Positions 33,714 through 42,246 of a stretch of 64,000 nt of DNA are shown here, one piece after another (the stretch's first letter is position 1; every line of letters begins with the position of its first letter). The notes under the pieces are model-generated. The model was given only the letters and a program-made list of their open reading frames with translations, did not search any database and was not told the DNA's origin. The translations under genes were made by a program, and so were the position numbers. Location of the stretch: contig NZ_CP048882.1 in the NCBI RefSeq assembly GCF_015910445.1, positions 6,569,501 to 6,633,500 on the forward strand, given 5' to 3'. This DNA is from Streptomyces bathyalis. GTDB lineage: Bacteria; Actinomycetota; Actinomycetes; Streptomycetales; Streptomycetaceae.

Positions 33714-34427
33714 ATGACCAGCTCCATCCCCGCGCTCGGCACTCTGACGGCCGAAGGCTCGTCGCTGCAGGCGGTGCTCCTCGACATGGACGGCACCCTG
33801 GTCGACACGGAAGGCTTCTGGTGGGACGCCGAGAGCGAGGCATTCGCGGAGCTCGGTCACGTACTGAAGGACGAATGGCGCGAGGTCGTCGTGGGCGGCC
33901 CGATGACCCGCAGCGCGGGCTTCCTGATCGAGGCGACGGAGGCAGACATCACGGTCGAGGAGCTGACCGTCCTGCTGAACCAGAAGTTCATCGAGCGGCT
34001 GCGGCGCGGCGTGCAGCTGGTGCCGGGTGCCCGGCGGCTGCTCGCCGAGCTGTCTCTGCACGGTGTGCCCACCGCGCTGGTCTCCGCGTCGCACCGCGAG
34101 GTGGTGGACGAGATGCTCGTCTCCCTCGGCCGGGAGTACTTCGACCTGACCGTCGCGGGGGACGAGCTGACCCGCACCAAGCCGCACCCCGACCCCTATC
34201 TGACCGCCGCGGCCCGCCTGGGCGCGGACCCGGCGCGCTGCGCCGTCATCGAGGACACCGTGACCGGAGTCGCCTCGGCGGAGGCGGCCGGGTGCCGGGT
34301 GGTGGCGGTGCCCTCCGTCGCCCCGATCGAGGCCGCCGAGGGGCGCACCGTCGTGGAATCGCTCGAAGAAGTGAATCTCGCCTTCCTGCGTTCCATGGTC
34401 CTCATGGCCCACCAGAGCGTCTCCTGA
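33714..34427 (+). CDS. HAD-superfamily phosphatase (subfamily IA)
   Basis: 237 residues. Motif I is LLDMDGTLVD (Asp24 nucleophile, Asp26), motif II TALVSAS, motif III the Lys of TRTKPHPDPY, and motif IV IEDTVTGVASA. A helical cap domain (about 35-100) is of the beta-phosphoglucomutase/phosphatase type. Substrate unknown. ATG 33714 has GGAGG 9 bases upstream; a TAGAAT -10 at 33628-33633 suggests its own promoter 107 bases after metH. Confidence 0.9.
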   Translation: MTSSIPALGTLTAEGSSLQAVLLDMDGTLVDTEGFWWDAESEAFAELGHVLKDEWREVVVGGPMTRSAGFLIEATEADITVEELTVLLNQKFIERLRRGVQLVPGARRLLAELSLHGVPTALVSASHREVVDEMLVSLGREYFDLTVAGDELTRTKPHPDPYLTAAARLGADPARCAVIEDTVTGVASAEAAGCRVVAVPSVAPIEAAEGRTVVESLEEVNLAFLRSMVLMAHQSVS

Positions 34428-34860
34428 CGCCTCGCCGACGCCTACCGGCCCCGAGGGACGCCGGACTCCTCCGCGGCGCTCAGCGGGGCTCCTGCCGCCG
34501 CAGTAACGGATGTGACGGCGGGGCCAGTTGGTGAATACGTGGCTCCGCCCTCTTGACGCGGCGTGACCGGCGCTGTGACATTCACGACGCACTTCGCGTC
34601 GGTGCCGGCCCATCGGCCTCTGCGTACGCGGCGGGTTCCGCCGGTGTGCCGTGGCTGCCGCTGTCTCCGCCTCCCCTGGCAATCCGTGCCCGGGTCCTCG
34701 GCGCCGCGCGGTCCGTACGGCAAACACCGGAGGTGATCCTCATAGGGCTCCGAGTCCGTTGTGAGGAGGGCACGTTCAGGAACGGCCGGCTGCGTCCGTT
34801 AACGGTCCGTCAGGCCCTCCGTAGCGTGACCGTTCCGGGCGGACGAGAGGACCGTGCCCG
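34428..34860. other. Long intergenic region before the solute-binding lipoprotein
   Basis: 433 bp without a convincing gene. The downstream end holds the promoter at 34799-34827. Another promoter-like pair, TTGACG at about 34553-34558 with TGACAT 17 bases on, is weak. I see no RNA structure or repeat. Confidence 0.4.
34799..34827 (+). promoter_or_regulatory. Promoter of the solute-binding lipoprotein gene
   Basis: TTAACG (34799-34804), exactly 17 bases, TAGCGT (34822-34827). Transcription would start near 34834, giving a leader of about 27 bases that contains the AGAGGA ribosome site. Confidence 0.55.
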
Positions 34861-36450
34861 ATGAAGTGCAAACCCCAGGCGATGACCGCTGTCGCCGGGC
34901 TGCTGGCGTCCATGCTCACCGCGTGCGGACAGGTGACCGGGGACGACGCCCCGGCCGTCGTCGTCGGCACCACGGACACCTTCGCGGTCTCGAAGGCCTC
35001 GCCCGCGCCGTTCGACCCGGCGGCCGCGTACGACGTCAGTTCCTGGAACGTCATGCGCAACGCCTTCCAGACCCTGCTGCGCATGCCCCGCTCAGGCACT
35101 CGCCCCGTCCGGGACGCGGCGGAGAGCTGCGGCTTCACCGACGCGCGGAACGAGCAGTACCGCTGCACCCTGCGCAAGGGCCTGACCTTCTCCAACGGCC
35201 ACAAGCTCGACGCGCGGGACGTCGAGTACTCCATATCCCGGATCCTGGGTATCCGCTTCGCCAATGGACCCGCGTCGCTGCTCAGCGGGATATCCAAGGT
35301 CGAGGCCACCAGCGACCGCGAGATCGTCTTCCAGCTGCGCAAGCCGGACGCCACCTTCCCGTACAAGATCGCCACTCCGGCCGCCTCGATCGTCGACCAG
35401 GAGAGCTATCCCAAGGACGGCTTCCTGAAGGGCTTCAAGACGGTGGGCTCCGGCCCGTACACGCTCGAAGTCGACGCCGACGCCGGCAAGACCGTCTTCA
35501 CCCGTAACGCCGACTACAAGGGCGGACTCAGGATCCACAGCGAGAAGGTCGAACTGCGCTCCTTCCGCGACTCCGCCGCCATGGAGAAGGCGCTGCGCGC
35601 CGGCGACATCGACCTGATGAACCGCACGATCTCCCCGAAGCAGATCGAGAGGCTGGAGTCCGCACCCGAGGACAACATCGACCTCGTGCAGCAGCCGGGC
35701 CAGGAGATCCGCTACCTCGTCTTCAACACCGACGACGCGACAGCGGGCCGCCTCGCCGTGCGGAAAGCCATGGCGAAGGTCATCGACCGCGAGTCACTCG
35801 TACGCGACGTCTACGAACGCACCGCCGACCCGCTGTACTCCTTGGTGCCCTCGGGCGTGCCCGGGCACCGCAACTCCTTCTTCAACAAGTACGGCGAGTC
35901 GGGCATCGAATCCGCGCGCCGCACCCTGCGCACCGCGGGCCTGATCCCCCCGGTGGAGGTCGAACTCGCCTTCACGACCGACCACTACGGCAGCGTCACG
36001 TCCAAGGAGTTCAAGCAGCTGAAGAAGCAGCTGGAGGACACCGGCCTGTTCGCCGTCGAGATGAAGGGCCTGCCGTGGGACACCTACCGGACCGACGCCC
36101 TCAAGGGGAAGTACCAGGTCTACGGCTACGGCTGGTTCCCCGACTTCCCTGACGCCGACAACTACATCGCCCCCTTCTTCGAGAAGAACAACTTCCTCAA
36201 CACCCCGTACATCAGCTCCGAGATACGGAATCAGGTGATCCCGCAGACCCGGCAGAAGACCGACCGGGTCCGCACCGAGGCCGGCTTCGCCCGCGCGCAG
36301 GACATCGTGGCCGACGAGGTGCCGGTGCTGCCGCTGTGGCAGGGCAAGCAGTTCATCGCGGCGCGTGACGACATCACGGGCGCGGAGTGGGCGCTGAACT
36401 CCTCGTCGGTGCTGCAGCTGTGGGAGCTGGGCCGCAGCACCGAGAGCTGA
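34861..36450 (+). CDS. Family 5 ABC transporter solute-binding lipoprotein
   Basis: 529 residues. The N-terminal signal ends in a lipobox LTAC with Cys22 to be lipidated. The rest follows the SBP_bac_5 (DppA/OppA) fold: YRCTLRKGLTFSNGHKLDARDVEYSISRIL, then GSGPYTL and the mid-protein RKAMAKVIDRESLV. These proteins bind peptides, nickel or sugars outside the membrane and feed an ABC permease. No permease or ATPase gene is adjacent, so it is an orphan. ATG 34861; monocistronic with its own promoter. Confidence 0.88.
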   Translation: MKCKPQAMTAVAGLLASMLTACGQVTGDDAPAVVVGTTDTFAVSKASPAPFDPAAAYDVSSWNVMRNAFQTLLRMPRSGTRPVRDAAESCGFTDARNEQYRCTLRKGLTFSNGHKLDARDVEYSISRILGIRFANGPASLLSGISKVEATSDREIVFQLRKPDATFPYKIATPAASIVDQESYPKDGFLKGFKTVGSGPYTLEVDADAGKTVFTRNADYKGGLRIHSEKVELRSFRDSAAMEKALRAGDIDLMNRTISPKQIERLESAPEDNIDLVQQPGQEIRYLVFNTDDATAGRLAVRKAMAKVIDRESLVRDVYERTADPLYSLVPSGVPGHRNSFFNKYGESGIESARRTLRTAGLIPPVEVELAFTTDHYGSVTSKEFKQLKKQLEDTGLFAVEMKGLPWDTYRTDALKGKYQVYGYGWFPDFPDADNYIAPFFEKNNFLNTPYISSEIRNQVIPQTRQKTDRVRTEAGFARAQDIVADEVPVLPLWQGKQFIAARDDITGAEWALNSSSVLQLWELGRSTES

Positions 36451-36518
36451 CGGCCGAGGGGACCGCTCGCAGCCGAGGGCCGGGCGGAACGCGGGTGCGC
36501 CCCGCTCGTGGGGTGCCC

Positions 36519-36555
36519 TGCCGGGGCATCACGTGCCGGGGTATCACGTGCCGGG
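36519..36555. repeat. Short direct repeats over the 3' end of the response regulator
   Basis: The 15-base unit TGCCGGGGCATCACG (36519-36533) is repeated with one change at 36534-36548 and its first seven bases again at 36549-36555. The second unit contains the stop codon of the response regulator (36544-36546). Confidence 0.8.
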
Positions 36556-37212
36556 CCGTACCAGCCCGCTCTCGTACGCGTAGACCGCGGCCTGCACGCG
36601 GTCGCGCAGCCCCAGCTTGGTCAGCACGTGCCCGACGTGCGTCTTCACCGTCGTCTCGCTGACGAAGAGGTCGGCGGCGATCTCCGAGTTCGACAGGCCG
36701 CGCGCCACCAGCTTCAGAACCTCCACCTCACGCTCCGTCAGCTGGTGAAGGGTGTCCGGCACGGGCTCCTCGCCCGAGGGGAGCTTCCCCGCGTACTTGT
36801 CGAGCAGACGGCGCGTGATGCTAGGAGCCAGCATGGCCTCGCCGGCGGCGACCACGCGGATCGCCTGCACGAGCTCGGCCGCCGGCGCGTCCTTGAGCAG
36901 GAAGCCGCTGGCGCCCGCGCGCAGCGCCTCCACCACGTACTCGTCGAGGTCGAACGTGGTCAGCACGAGCACCTTCGCGGGCCCGTCCTTCGTCGGCCCG
37001 GTGATGCGGCGCGTGGCCTCCACCCCGTCCATCCGCGGCATGCGGATGTCCATCAGCACCACGTCGGGCTGCAACGCCCGCACCTGGTCCAGCGCCTGAA
37101 GTCCGTCACCCGCCTCGCCGACGACGGCGAGGTCCTGCTCCGCCTCCAGGATCATGCGGAAGCCGGTGCGCAGCAGTGGCTGGTCATCGACCAACAGGAC
37201 GCGGATGGCCAC
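36544..37212 (-). CDS. NarL/FixJ-type response regulator, orphan
   Basis: 222 residues from GTG 37212 (GAGGAG 6 bases upstream). The receiver domain has Asp9-Asp10, phospho-acceptor Asp55 (VVLMDIRMPRMDG), Thr/Lys switch residues in VLTTFDLDEYV and LLKDAP. The C-terminal LuxR-type helix-turn-helix reads LTEREVEVLKLVARGLSNSEIA and TVKTHVGHVLTKLGLRDRVQ. No sensor kinase lies nearby. It is expressed away from the RecB-like gene end to end, sharing only a short 44-base gap. Confidence 0.92.
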   Translation of the reverse strand: MAIRVLLVDDQPLLRTGFRMILEAEQDLAVVGEAGDGLQALDQVRALQPDVVLMDIRMPRMDGVEATRRITGPTKDGPAKVLVLTTFDLDEYVVEALRAGASGFLLKDAPAAELVQAIRVVAAGEAMLAPSITRRLLDKYAGKLPSGEEPVPDTLHQLTEREVEVLKLVARGLSNSEIAADLFVSETTVKTHVGHVLTKLGLRDRVQAAVYAYESGLVRPGT

Positions 37213-37256
37213 GGGATCTCCTCGGGCGGGCGGCACGGGACGGGCACCATTGTTGC

Positions 37257-38144
37257 CTAAGCGCGGGCCGGTGATTCCTGTGCCCCGTCCTCGCGTGGCT
37301 CGGGCAGCCGTGGCTGCACCGTCAGCGGATACGGCGGGGGAGAGCCGCCGAACTCCGGGCAGTGTGCCTGGTGGTCGCACCAGTCGCAGAGCCTGCCGGG
37401 GCTCGGCCGCCAGTCGCCCGTCTCCGTCGCCCGTTTGATGGCCTCCCACAGCGCCAGCAGCTTGCGCTCGACGCGGCGCAGATCCTCCTCGTCCGGGTCG
37501 TACGTCAGCACATCTCCGCTGCCCAGGAAGACCAGTTGGAGACGGCGGGGCACGACCCCGCGCAGCTGCCACACCACCAGCGCGTAGAACTTCATCTGGA
37601 AGAGCGGTCCGTCGGAGAACTGCGGAGGCGGTGCCTTGCCCGTCTTGTAGTCGACGATCCGCACCTCGCCGGTCGGGGCGACGTCGACGCGGTCGATGAT
37701 GCCGCGCAGCCGCAGCCCCGATTCCAGCTTGGCCTCGACCAGCAACTCCCGCTCCGCGGGCTCCAGCCGGGTCGGGTCCTCCAGAGAGAACCATCGCTCG
37801 ACGAGCGACTCCGCCTCCGCGAGCCAGGACGCGAGCCGGCCGGCGTCGACCTCCTCCTGCCCGTCCTCCGCGAACAGCTCCTTCAGCTCCGGCCTCTTGG
37901 CGAGCAGACGCGCCCACTCACGGGTGACGAGAGATCGCGCACGCGGCAGACTGCGTTGCTCCGCGGGGGAGTCGAAGAGCCGCTCGAGGACGGCGTGCAC
38001 GACAGTTCCCCGTGTGGCGGCCGCCGAAGGTTTCTCCGGCAGTTTGTCGATCACCCGGAAGCGGTAGAGCAGCGGGCACTGCATGAAGTCGCTGGCGCGG
38101 GACGGCGATAGGGAGTTCGGCGGCGAGGCGACGCGGGTGGTCAT
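37257..38144 (-). CDS. RecB-like PD-(D/E)XK nuclease with Fe-S cysteines
   Basis: 295 residues. Nuclease motifs: RGTVVHAVLERLFDSP (helix with His), LRGIIDRVDVAPTG, and VRIVDYKTGK (Asp and the Asp-x-Lys signature). Four cysteines, Cys23 and the C-terminal cluster in LCDWCDHQAHC, match the Fe-S staple of AddB/Cas4/RecB-family exonucleases. From memory, a RecB-like gene also sits beside trmI in M. tuberculosis. A TAGGGT -10-like element on the minus strand lies 8 bases before the ATG, so the message may be leaderless. It probably processes DNA ends in repair; the partner is unknown. Confidence 0.88.
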   Translation of the reverse strand: MTTRVASPPNSLSPSRASDFMQCPLLYRFRVIDKLPEKPSAAATRGTVVHAVLERLFDSPAEQRSLPRARSLVTREWARLLAKRPELKELFAEDGQEEVDAGRLASWLAEAESLVERWFSLEDPTRLEPAERELLVEAKLESGLRLRGIIDRVDVAPTGEVRIVDYKTGKAPPPQFSDGPLFQMKFYALVVWQLRGVVPRRLQLVFLGSGDVLTYDPDEEDLRRVERKLLALWEAIKRATETGDWRPSPGRLCDWCDHQAHCPEFGGSPPPYPLTVQPRLPEPREDGAQESPARA

Positions 38145-38270
38145 GACGTACGACCCTAGGGCCCCGCACTGACAACGGACGCATACCATCGAGGACGGCG
38201 CACCCGCCCTGCACACCCGAAGGGGAAACGGCAGCACAGCGGAGTGCGAGGAAGCGGCAGAGGGGAACCC

Positions 38271-39887
38271 GTGGCGGAGACGGAAAACGGCGGCAGGCCG
38301 CGTTCGGGCGGCTCCGGCGGCTCCGGGGATTCCGGAACGGCGGGGGAGGGCACGGCGTCCCTCCCGGACCGTCCGGACGCCACGCTGTACCCGGACGGTC
38401 CTCCGGCCGCCGCCGCGGCCCCGGAGGAAACGGGAGAAAAGACGGACAGCACGGCAGAGGACACGACGGACACCGCACAGCAACGCGAGCCCGCCGCACC
38501 GGCCTCGCCGGACCCCCGGCCCGCAACCGGCCCTGACGCGGCACCCGCCGACCCCTCAGGACCGGGCACTGGGAACGACGCGACGGCGGAGCCGGAGCCG
38601 AGCCCCGTACCCGCGTCCGGCACCGCCCCCGGCGGCGCCCCGGCCTCCGACGCCGACACCGGTCAGGGCCGCCCGCGCCCCGGCACCCCCGGTCCCGGAC
38701 CGCGGGCCCTGGGCCCCGACAAGCCCCGGCGTGCCCGTCCCTTCGGAGGCGGCATCCTGATGGGCCGGCCGTTCGGCGTGCCCGTCTACGTGGCACCCAG
38801 CTGGTTCCTCGTCGCCGCCCTCATCACCTGGGTCTTCGGCGGTCAGCTCGACCGCGTCCTGCCTCATCTCGGCACGGTGCGCTACCTGATCGCGCTCTTC
38901 TTCGCCGTGGCCTTCTACGCCTCGGTCCTCGTGCACGAACTCGCCCACACCGTCGCCGCGCTGCGCTTCAAGCTGCCGGTGCGCCGCATCCAGCTCCAGT
39001 TCTTCGGCGGCGTCTCCGAGATCGAGAAGGAAGCCGAGACCCCCGGCCGCGAATTCATCCTCGCCTTCGTCGGGCCGCTGCTCTCCCTCGTGCTCGCCGG
39101 CGTCTTCTACGCGGGGATGCAGGCCGTGCGGCCCGGTACCGTTCCCGGCGTGCTGCTGGCCGGCCTGATGATCTCCAACCTGATCGTGGCCGCGTTCAAC
39201 CTTCTCCCCGGACTGCCCCTGGACGGCGGCCGGATGCTGCGTGCTCTGGTGTGGAAGCTGAGCGGCCGTCCGATGACCGGCACCGTCTTCGCCGCCTGGA
39301 TCGGCCGGGCCCTGGCGCTCGCGGTGCTGATCGGGCTGCCGCTCGCCACTCACGCCGGCGGATTCACGCAGGAGACCATCGGCGGCGTCGACTCGATCAT
39401 GGACGCGCTGCTCGCCGCCATCCTGGCCGCCATCATCTGGACCGGCGCCGGGAACAGCCTCCGCATGGCCCGGCTGCGCGAACATCTCCCGGAACTGCGG
39501 GCGCGCAACCTCACCAGGCGTGCCGTCCCCGTACCCACCGACACCCCGCTCTCCGAGGCGCTACGCCGCGCCAACGACGCCGGAGCCCGCGCCCTGGTCG
39601 TGGTGGACGGCGCGGGCGGCCCCGTCTCGCTCGTGCGCGAGGCCGCCATCGCCGGGGTCCCCTCGCACCGCCGCCCCTGGGTCGCGGTCTCCAGCCTCGC
39701 CCAGGAGCTGAAGGACGGCATGCGCGTCCCCGCGGAGCTGGCCGGCGAGGAGCTGCTGGAGCATCTGCGTGCCACCCCGGCGACCGAGTACCTGGTGGTC
39801 GAGGAGACAGGCGAGATCTACGGAGTGCTCTCCACGGGCGACGTCGAGCGCGCCTTCGTCGCAGCCATGGCCAAGCCCTCGGCGTGA
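38271..39887 (+). CDS. Site-2 (M50) intramembrane protease with CBS domains
   Basis: 538 residues from GTG 38271 (GAGGGG upstream). Residues 1-165 are disordered and rich in Pro, Ala, Gly, Thr and Glu. A multi-helix membrane protease core follows, with the zinc motif HELAH (222-226) and third ligand in NLLPGLPLDGG (Asp318). The C-terminal part (about 415-530) is a pair of CBS motifs ending in GEIYGVLSTGDVERAF. This is the SpoIVFB-like, CBS-containing class that cuts membrane-bound regulators. The CBS pair suggests control by a nucleotide. The substrate is unknown. Confidence 0.88.
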   Translation: MAETENGGRPRSGGSGGSGDSGTAGEGTASLPDRPDATLYPDGPPAAAAAPEETGEKTDSTAEDTTDTAQQREPAAPASPDPRPATGPDAAPADPSGPGTGNDATAEPEPSPVPASGTAPGGAPASDADTGQGRPRPGTPGPGPRALGPDKPRRARPFGGGILMGRPFGVPVYVAPSWFLVAALITWVFGGQLDRVLPHLGTVRYLIALFFAVAFYASVLVHELAHTVAALRFKLPVRRIQLQFFGGVSEIEKEAETPGREFILAFVGPLLSLVLAGVFYAGMQAVRPGTVPGVLLAGLMISNLIVAAFNLLPGLPLDGGRMLRALVWKLSGRPMTGTVFAAWIGRALALAVLIGLPLATHAGGFTQETIGGVDSIMDALLAAILAAIIWTGAGNSLRMARLREHLPELRARNLTRRAVPVPTDTPLSEALRRANDAGARALVVVDGAGGPVSLVREAAIAGVPSHRRPWVAVSSLAQELKDGMRVPAELAGEELLEHLRATPATEYLVVEETGEIYGVLSTGDVERAFVAAMAKPSA

Positions 39888-39917
39888 GGCCCTGACCAGA
39901 CCCGTTAGTCTGTGCGC

Positions 39918-40817
39918 ATGTCCGAACCGACCGGTGCCGCCCGCCGTCGCGGGCCCTTCAAGGTCGGGGACCAGGTCCAGCTCACCGATCCCAAGGGACG
40001 CCACTACACGTTCACGCTCGAAGAGGGAAAGAGCTTCCACACCCACAAGGGAGCCTTCCCCCACGACGAGCTGATCGGTGCTCCCGAGGGCAGTGTCGTC
40101 CGTACCACCGGAAACGTCGCCTACCTCGCGCTGCGCCCCCTGCTCCCCGACTACGTCCTGTCCATGCCGCGCGGCGCCGCCGTCGTCTATCCCAAGGACG
40201 CGGGCCAAGTCCTCGCCATGGCCGACATCTTCCCGGGTGCGCGCGTCGTGGAGGCGGGCGTCGGGTCCGGCTCGCTGAGCACGTTCCTGCTGCGCGCCAT
40301 CGGCGACATGGGCATGCTGCACAGCTACGAGCGGCGCGCGGACTTCGCGGACATCGCCCGGCAGAACGTCGAGCGCTACTTCGGCGAACCGCACCCCGCC
40401 TGGACGCTCACCGTCGGAGACCTCCAGGACCAGCTCTCGGACAGCGACATCGACCGGGTCATCCTCGACATGCTCGCCCCCTGGGAGTGCCTCGAGGCCG
40501 TTTCCAAGGCGCTCGTGCCCGGCGGCATCCTGTGCAGCTACGTGGCCACCACGACGCAACTGGCCCGCATGGTCGAGTCGATCCGCGAGCACGGCACGTT
40601 CAACGAGCCGCAGGCGTGGGAGACCATGGTGCGCAACTGGCACGTGGAGGGCCTGGCCGTACGCCCCGACCACCGCATGATCGGGCACACAGGCTTCCTG
40701 CTCACCGCGCGCCGCCTCGCGGACGGTGTCGAACCGCCGCTGCGCCGGCGACGTCCCGCCAAGGGCGCCTACGGGGAGGACTACACGGGCCCCGGCAGCA
40801 CGTCGGGCCGTTCCTGA
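39918..40817 (+). CDS. trmI: tRNA (adenine-58-N1)-methyltransferase
   Basis: 299 residues. The N-terminal small domain begins GPFKVGDQVQLTDPKGRHYTF; the Rossmann domain has the SAM motif VVEAGVGSGSLSTFLLRAIG and the catalytic-site Asp in DRVILDMLAPWECLEA. TrmI methylates A58 in the T-loop of tRNAs as a tetramer. TAGTCT (39906-39911) lies 6 bases before ATG 39918, indicating a leaderless message. It follows the site-2 protease by 30 bases. From memory, trmI stands near mpa in mycobacteria as it does here near arc. Confidence 0.94.
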   Translation: MSEPTGAARRRGPFKVGDQVQLTDPKGRHYTFTLEEGKSFHTHKGAFPHDELIGAPEGSVVRTTGNVAYLALRPLLPDYVLSMPRGAAVVYPKDAGQVLAMADIFPGARVVEAGVGSGSLSTFLLRAIGDMGMLHSYERRADFADIARQNVERYFGEPHPAWTLTVGDLQDQLSDSDIDRVILDMLAPWECLEAVSKALVPGGILCSYVATTTQLARMVESIREHGTFNEPQAWETMVRNWHVEGLAVRPDHRMIGHTGFLLTARRLADGVEPPLRRRRPAKGAYGEDYTGPGSTSGRS

Positions 40818-40839
40818 ACTGCCCGTTGGGACGGCCCGT

Positions 40840-40871
40840 CGGGCCGCGGGCGCTGCGCGGCGCCCGGCCCG
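40840..40871 (+). terminator. Hairpin after trmI
   Basis: CGGGCCGCGGGCGC (from 40840) pairs with GCGCCCGGCCCG (to 40871) with a 2-base bulge and short loop, 23 bases after the trmI stop. Confidence 0.45.
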
Positions 40872-41065
40872 AGCACTGGGCGAGTCTCCCCTTCCCGCCC
40901 GTACGACGCCCCAACTCGATGACGGAACACGCCTGTTGAGGCGCCGAAGCTGACGGAGCGTCAGAAACCCTGCACATAACCGCGGTCCCGCCCGTTCCGG
41001 CGCGGTGTGACCTGTGGCACGATGCTGTGCACCCCAAAGCACACCTCTCACAGGAGTCACCCGGC

Positions 41066-41650
41066 GTGACGGAACCGGAACTCGAACTGGAACTGCCGCA
41101 CACCCGTACCCGCATGGTGCACTGGATGAGCACCGCCGTGGCCCTCGCCGCAGTCGTGGGGGTCTCGGCCCTCGTCCAGCCCGCGGACGCCAGCGCACAG
41201 CCCACGCTCACCACGGCTTCCTCGGGCCCCGCACCGGATCCGAAGAAGGCCGACTTCCCCGTCGATTGCGGCAGCCCGTCCGTCCCGATAGACGTCGTCG
41301 ACAAGGGCTCCGCGGACTTCGACGGCGACGGACGCAAGGAAACCGTCGCGTCCGTGCGCTGCCACTCCGGTACGGGATCGCCGCCCAACGCGCTTTTCGT
41401 CCTGGCCGCCGCGGCCCGCCCCGGCCAGCCGCCCCGCGTGGTCGCGACCATGCTGCGCACCAAGGAACGGATGACCGTCCAGGACCTCCGCGTCAGCGGC
41501 CGTACGGTCTCGGCCAAGCTGCTGGGCTATTCCTCACCTTCGGTGCCGAGCTGCTGCCCGGACAAGCAGCGGAAGGTGAAGTGGGAGTGGAAGGACGGCA
41601 AGTTCGCGCTCGAGGCCGCCCCGACCGCCGGCAGCCCGAAGAGCATCTGA
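41066..41650 (+). CDS. Exported protein with calcium-loop-like motif
   Basis: 194 residues from GTG 41066 (AGGAG about 10 bases upstream). One hydrophobic helix (about 19-38, HWMSTAVALAAVVGVSALV) acts as signal or anchor. The exported part has SADFDGDGRKETVASVRC, resembling the DxDGDGxxD/E loop of FG-GAP/VCBS repeats, and four cysteines including an SCCPDK pair. It is convergent with the ferredoxin gene. Otherwise unknown. Confidence 0.75.
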   Translation: MTEPELELELPHTRTRMVHWMSTAVALAAVVGVSALVQPADASAQPTLTTASSGPAPDPKKADFPVDCGSPSVPIDVVDKGSADFDGDGRKETVASVRCHSGTGSPPNALFVLAAAARPGQPPRVVATMLRTKERMTVQDLRVSGRTVSAKLLGYSSPSVPSCCPDKQRKVKWEWKDGKFALEAAPTAGSPKSI

Positions 41651-41716
41651 GCCGTAACAGGCCGTGTCACGCCCGCCTTTTCGGGCACTCACCGTGAGCG
41701 TCCGTCACTCCACGCG

Positions 41717-42004
41717 CTAATCGGCGTCGGGGCCGTACACTTCAACACTGTCCGAAACACGGCGGACATGGATGCAGTCGCCGGGGCATTCCTTGGCGGA
41801 GTCCACGACGTCGTCGAGAAGTGGAAGCGGTACGGGGGTCGTCGCGCCCTTGTCCTGGAGGAGCTCGTCGTCGCCGCTTTTCACATAGGCCAAGCCGTCG
41901 ATGTCCAGCTCGAACACCTCGGGTGCGTACTGCGCGCAGATGCCGTCGCCGGTGCACAGATCCTGGTCGATCCAGACCTCGAGTGCCTCGTCCCCGGTGC
42001 TCAT
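41717..42004 (-). CDS. Single-cluster ferredoxin, [3Fe-4S] type
   Basis: 95 residues from ATG 42004. Cysteines lie at 17 and 23 (CTGDGIC) and at 73 and 77 (CPGDC). The usual second cysteine of the first motif is Asp20, which favours a [3Fe-4S] cluster, as in P450-partner ferredoxins. No P450 gene is nearby. The longer in-frame extension to 42154 enters the promoter region of arc. Divergent from arc, 242 bases apart. Confidence 0.88.
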   Translation of the reverse strand: MSTGDEALEVWIDQDLCTGDGICAQYAPEVFELDIDGLAYVKSGDDELLQDKGATTPVPLPLLDDVVDSAKECPGDCIHVRRVSDSVEVYGPDAD

Positions 42005-42144
42005 CCTGTCGCCTGCCGTTCCTGCGTTCGTGATGGAAAGCTGCTGTCCATGTGGGGTGTTGACGGTTCCGACCCTACAACCGGCCGCTTTCGGATGGTC
42101 ATGGGTGGGTATTCCCCTGGCGTGAGGGAGCGCGCAAGGGTGAA

Positions 42145-42181
42145 GATCAGACACACCGTGTCCGTCTTTGTGATCTAGGGT
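42145..42181. promoter_or_regulatory. Nested inverted repeats and -10-like element upstream of arc
   Basis: An inner repeat GACAC-ACC-GTGTC (42150-42162) is flanked by GATCA (42145-42149) and TGATC (42171-42175). TAGGGT (42176-42181) follows directly as a likely -10 for arc, about 66 bases before the GTG. The symmetry suggests a protein-binding site between arc and the ferredoxin gene. Confidence 0.4.
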
Positions 42182-42246
42182 TTCAACCTGTACCCGCCCA
42201 GGTAGGGTCAGGAAGCGTCCAGCTCCCCCTGGAGGAGGTGAGGACC

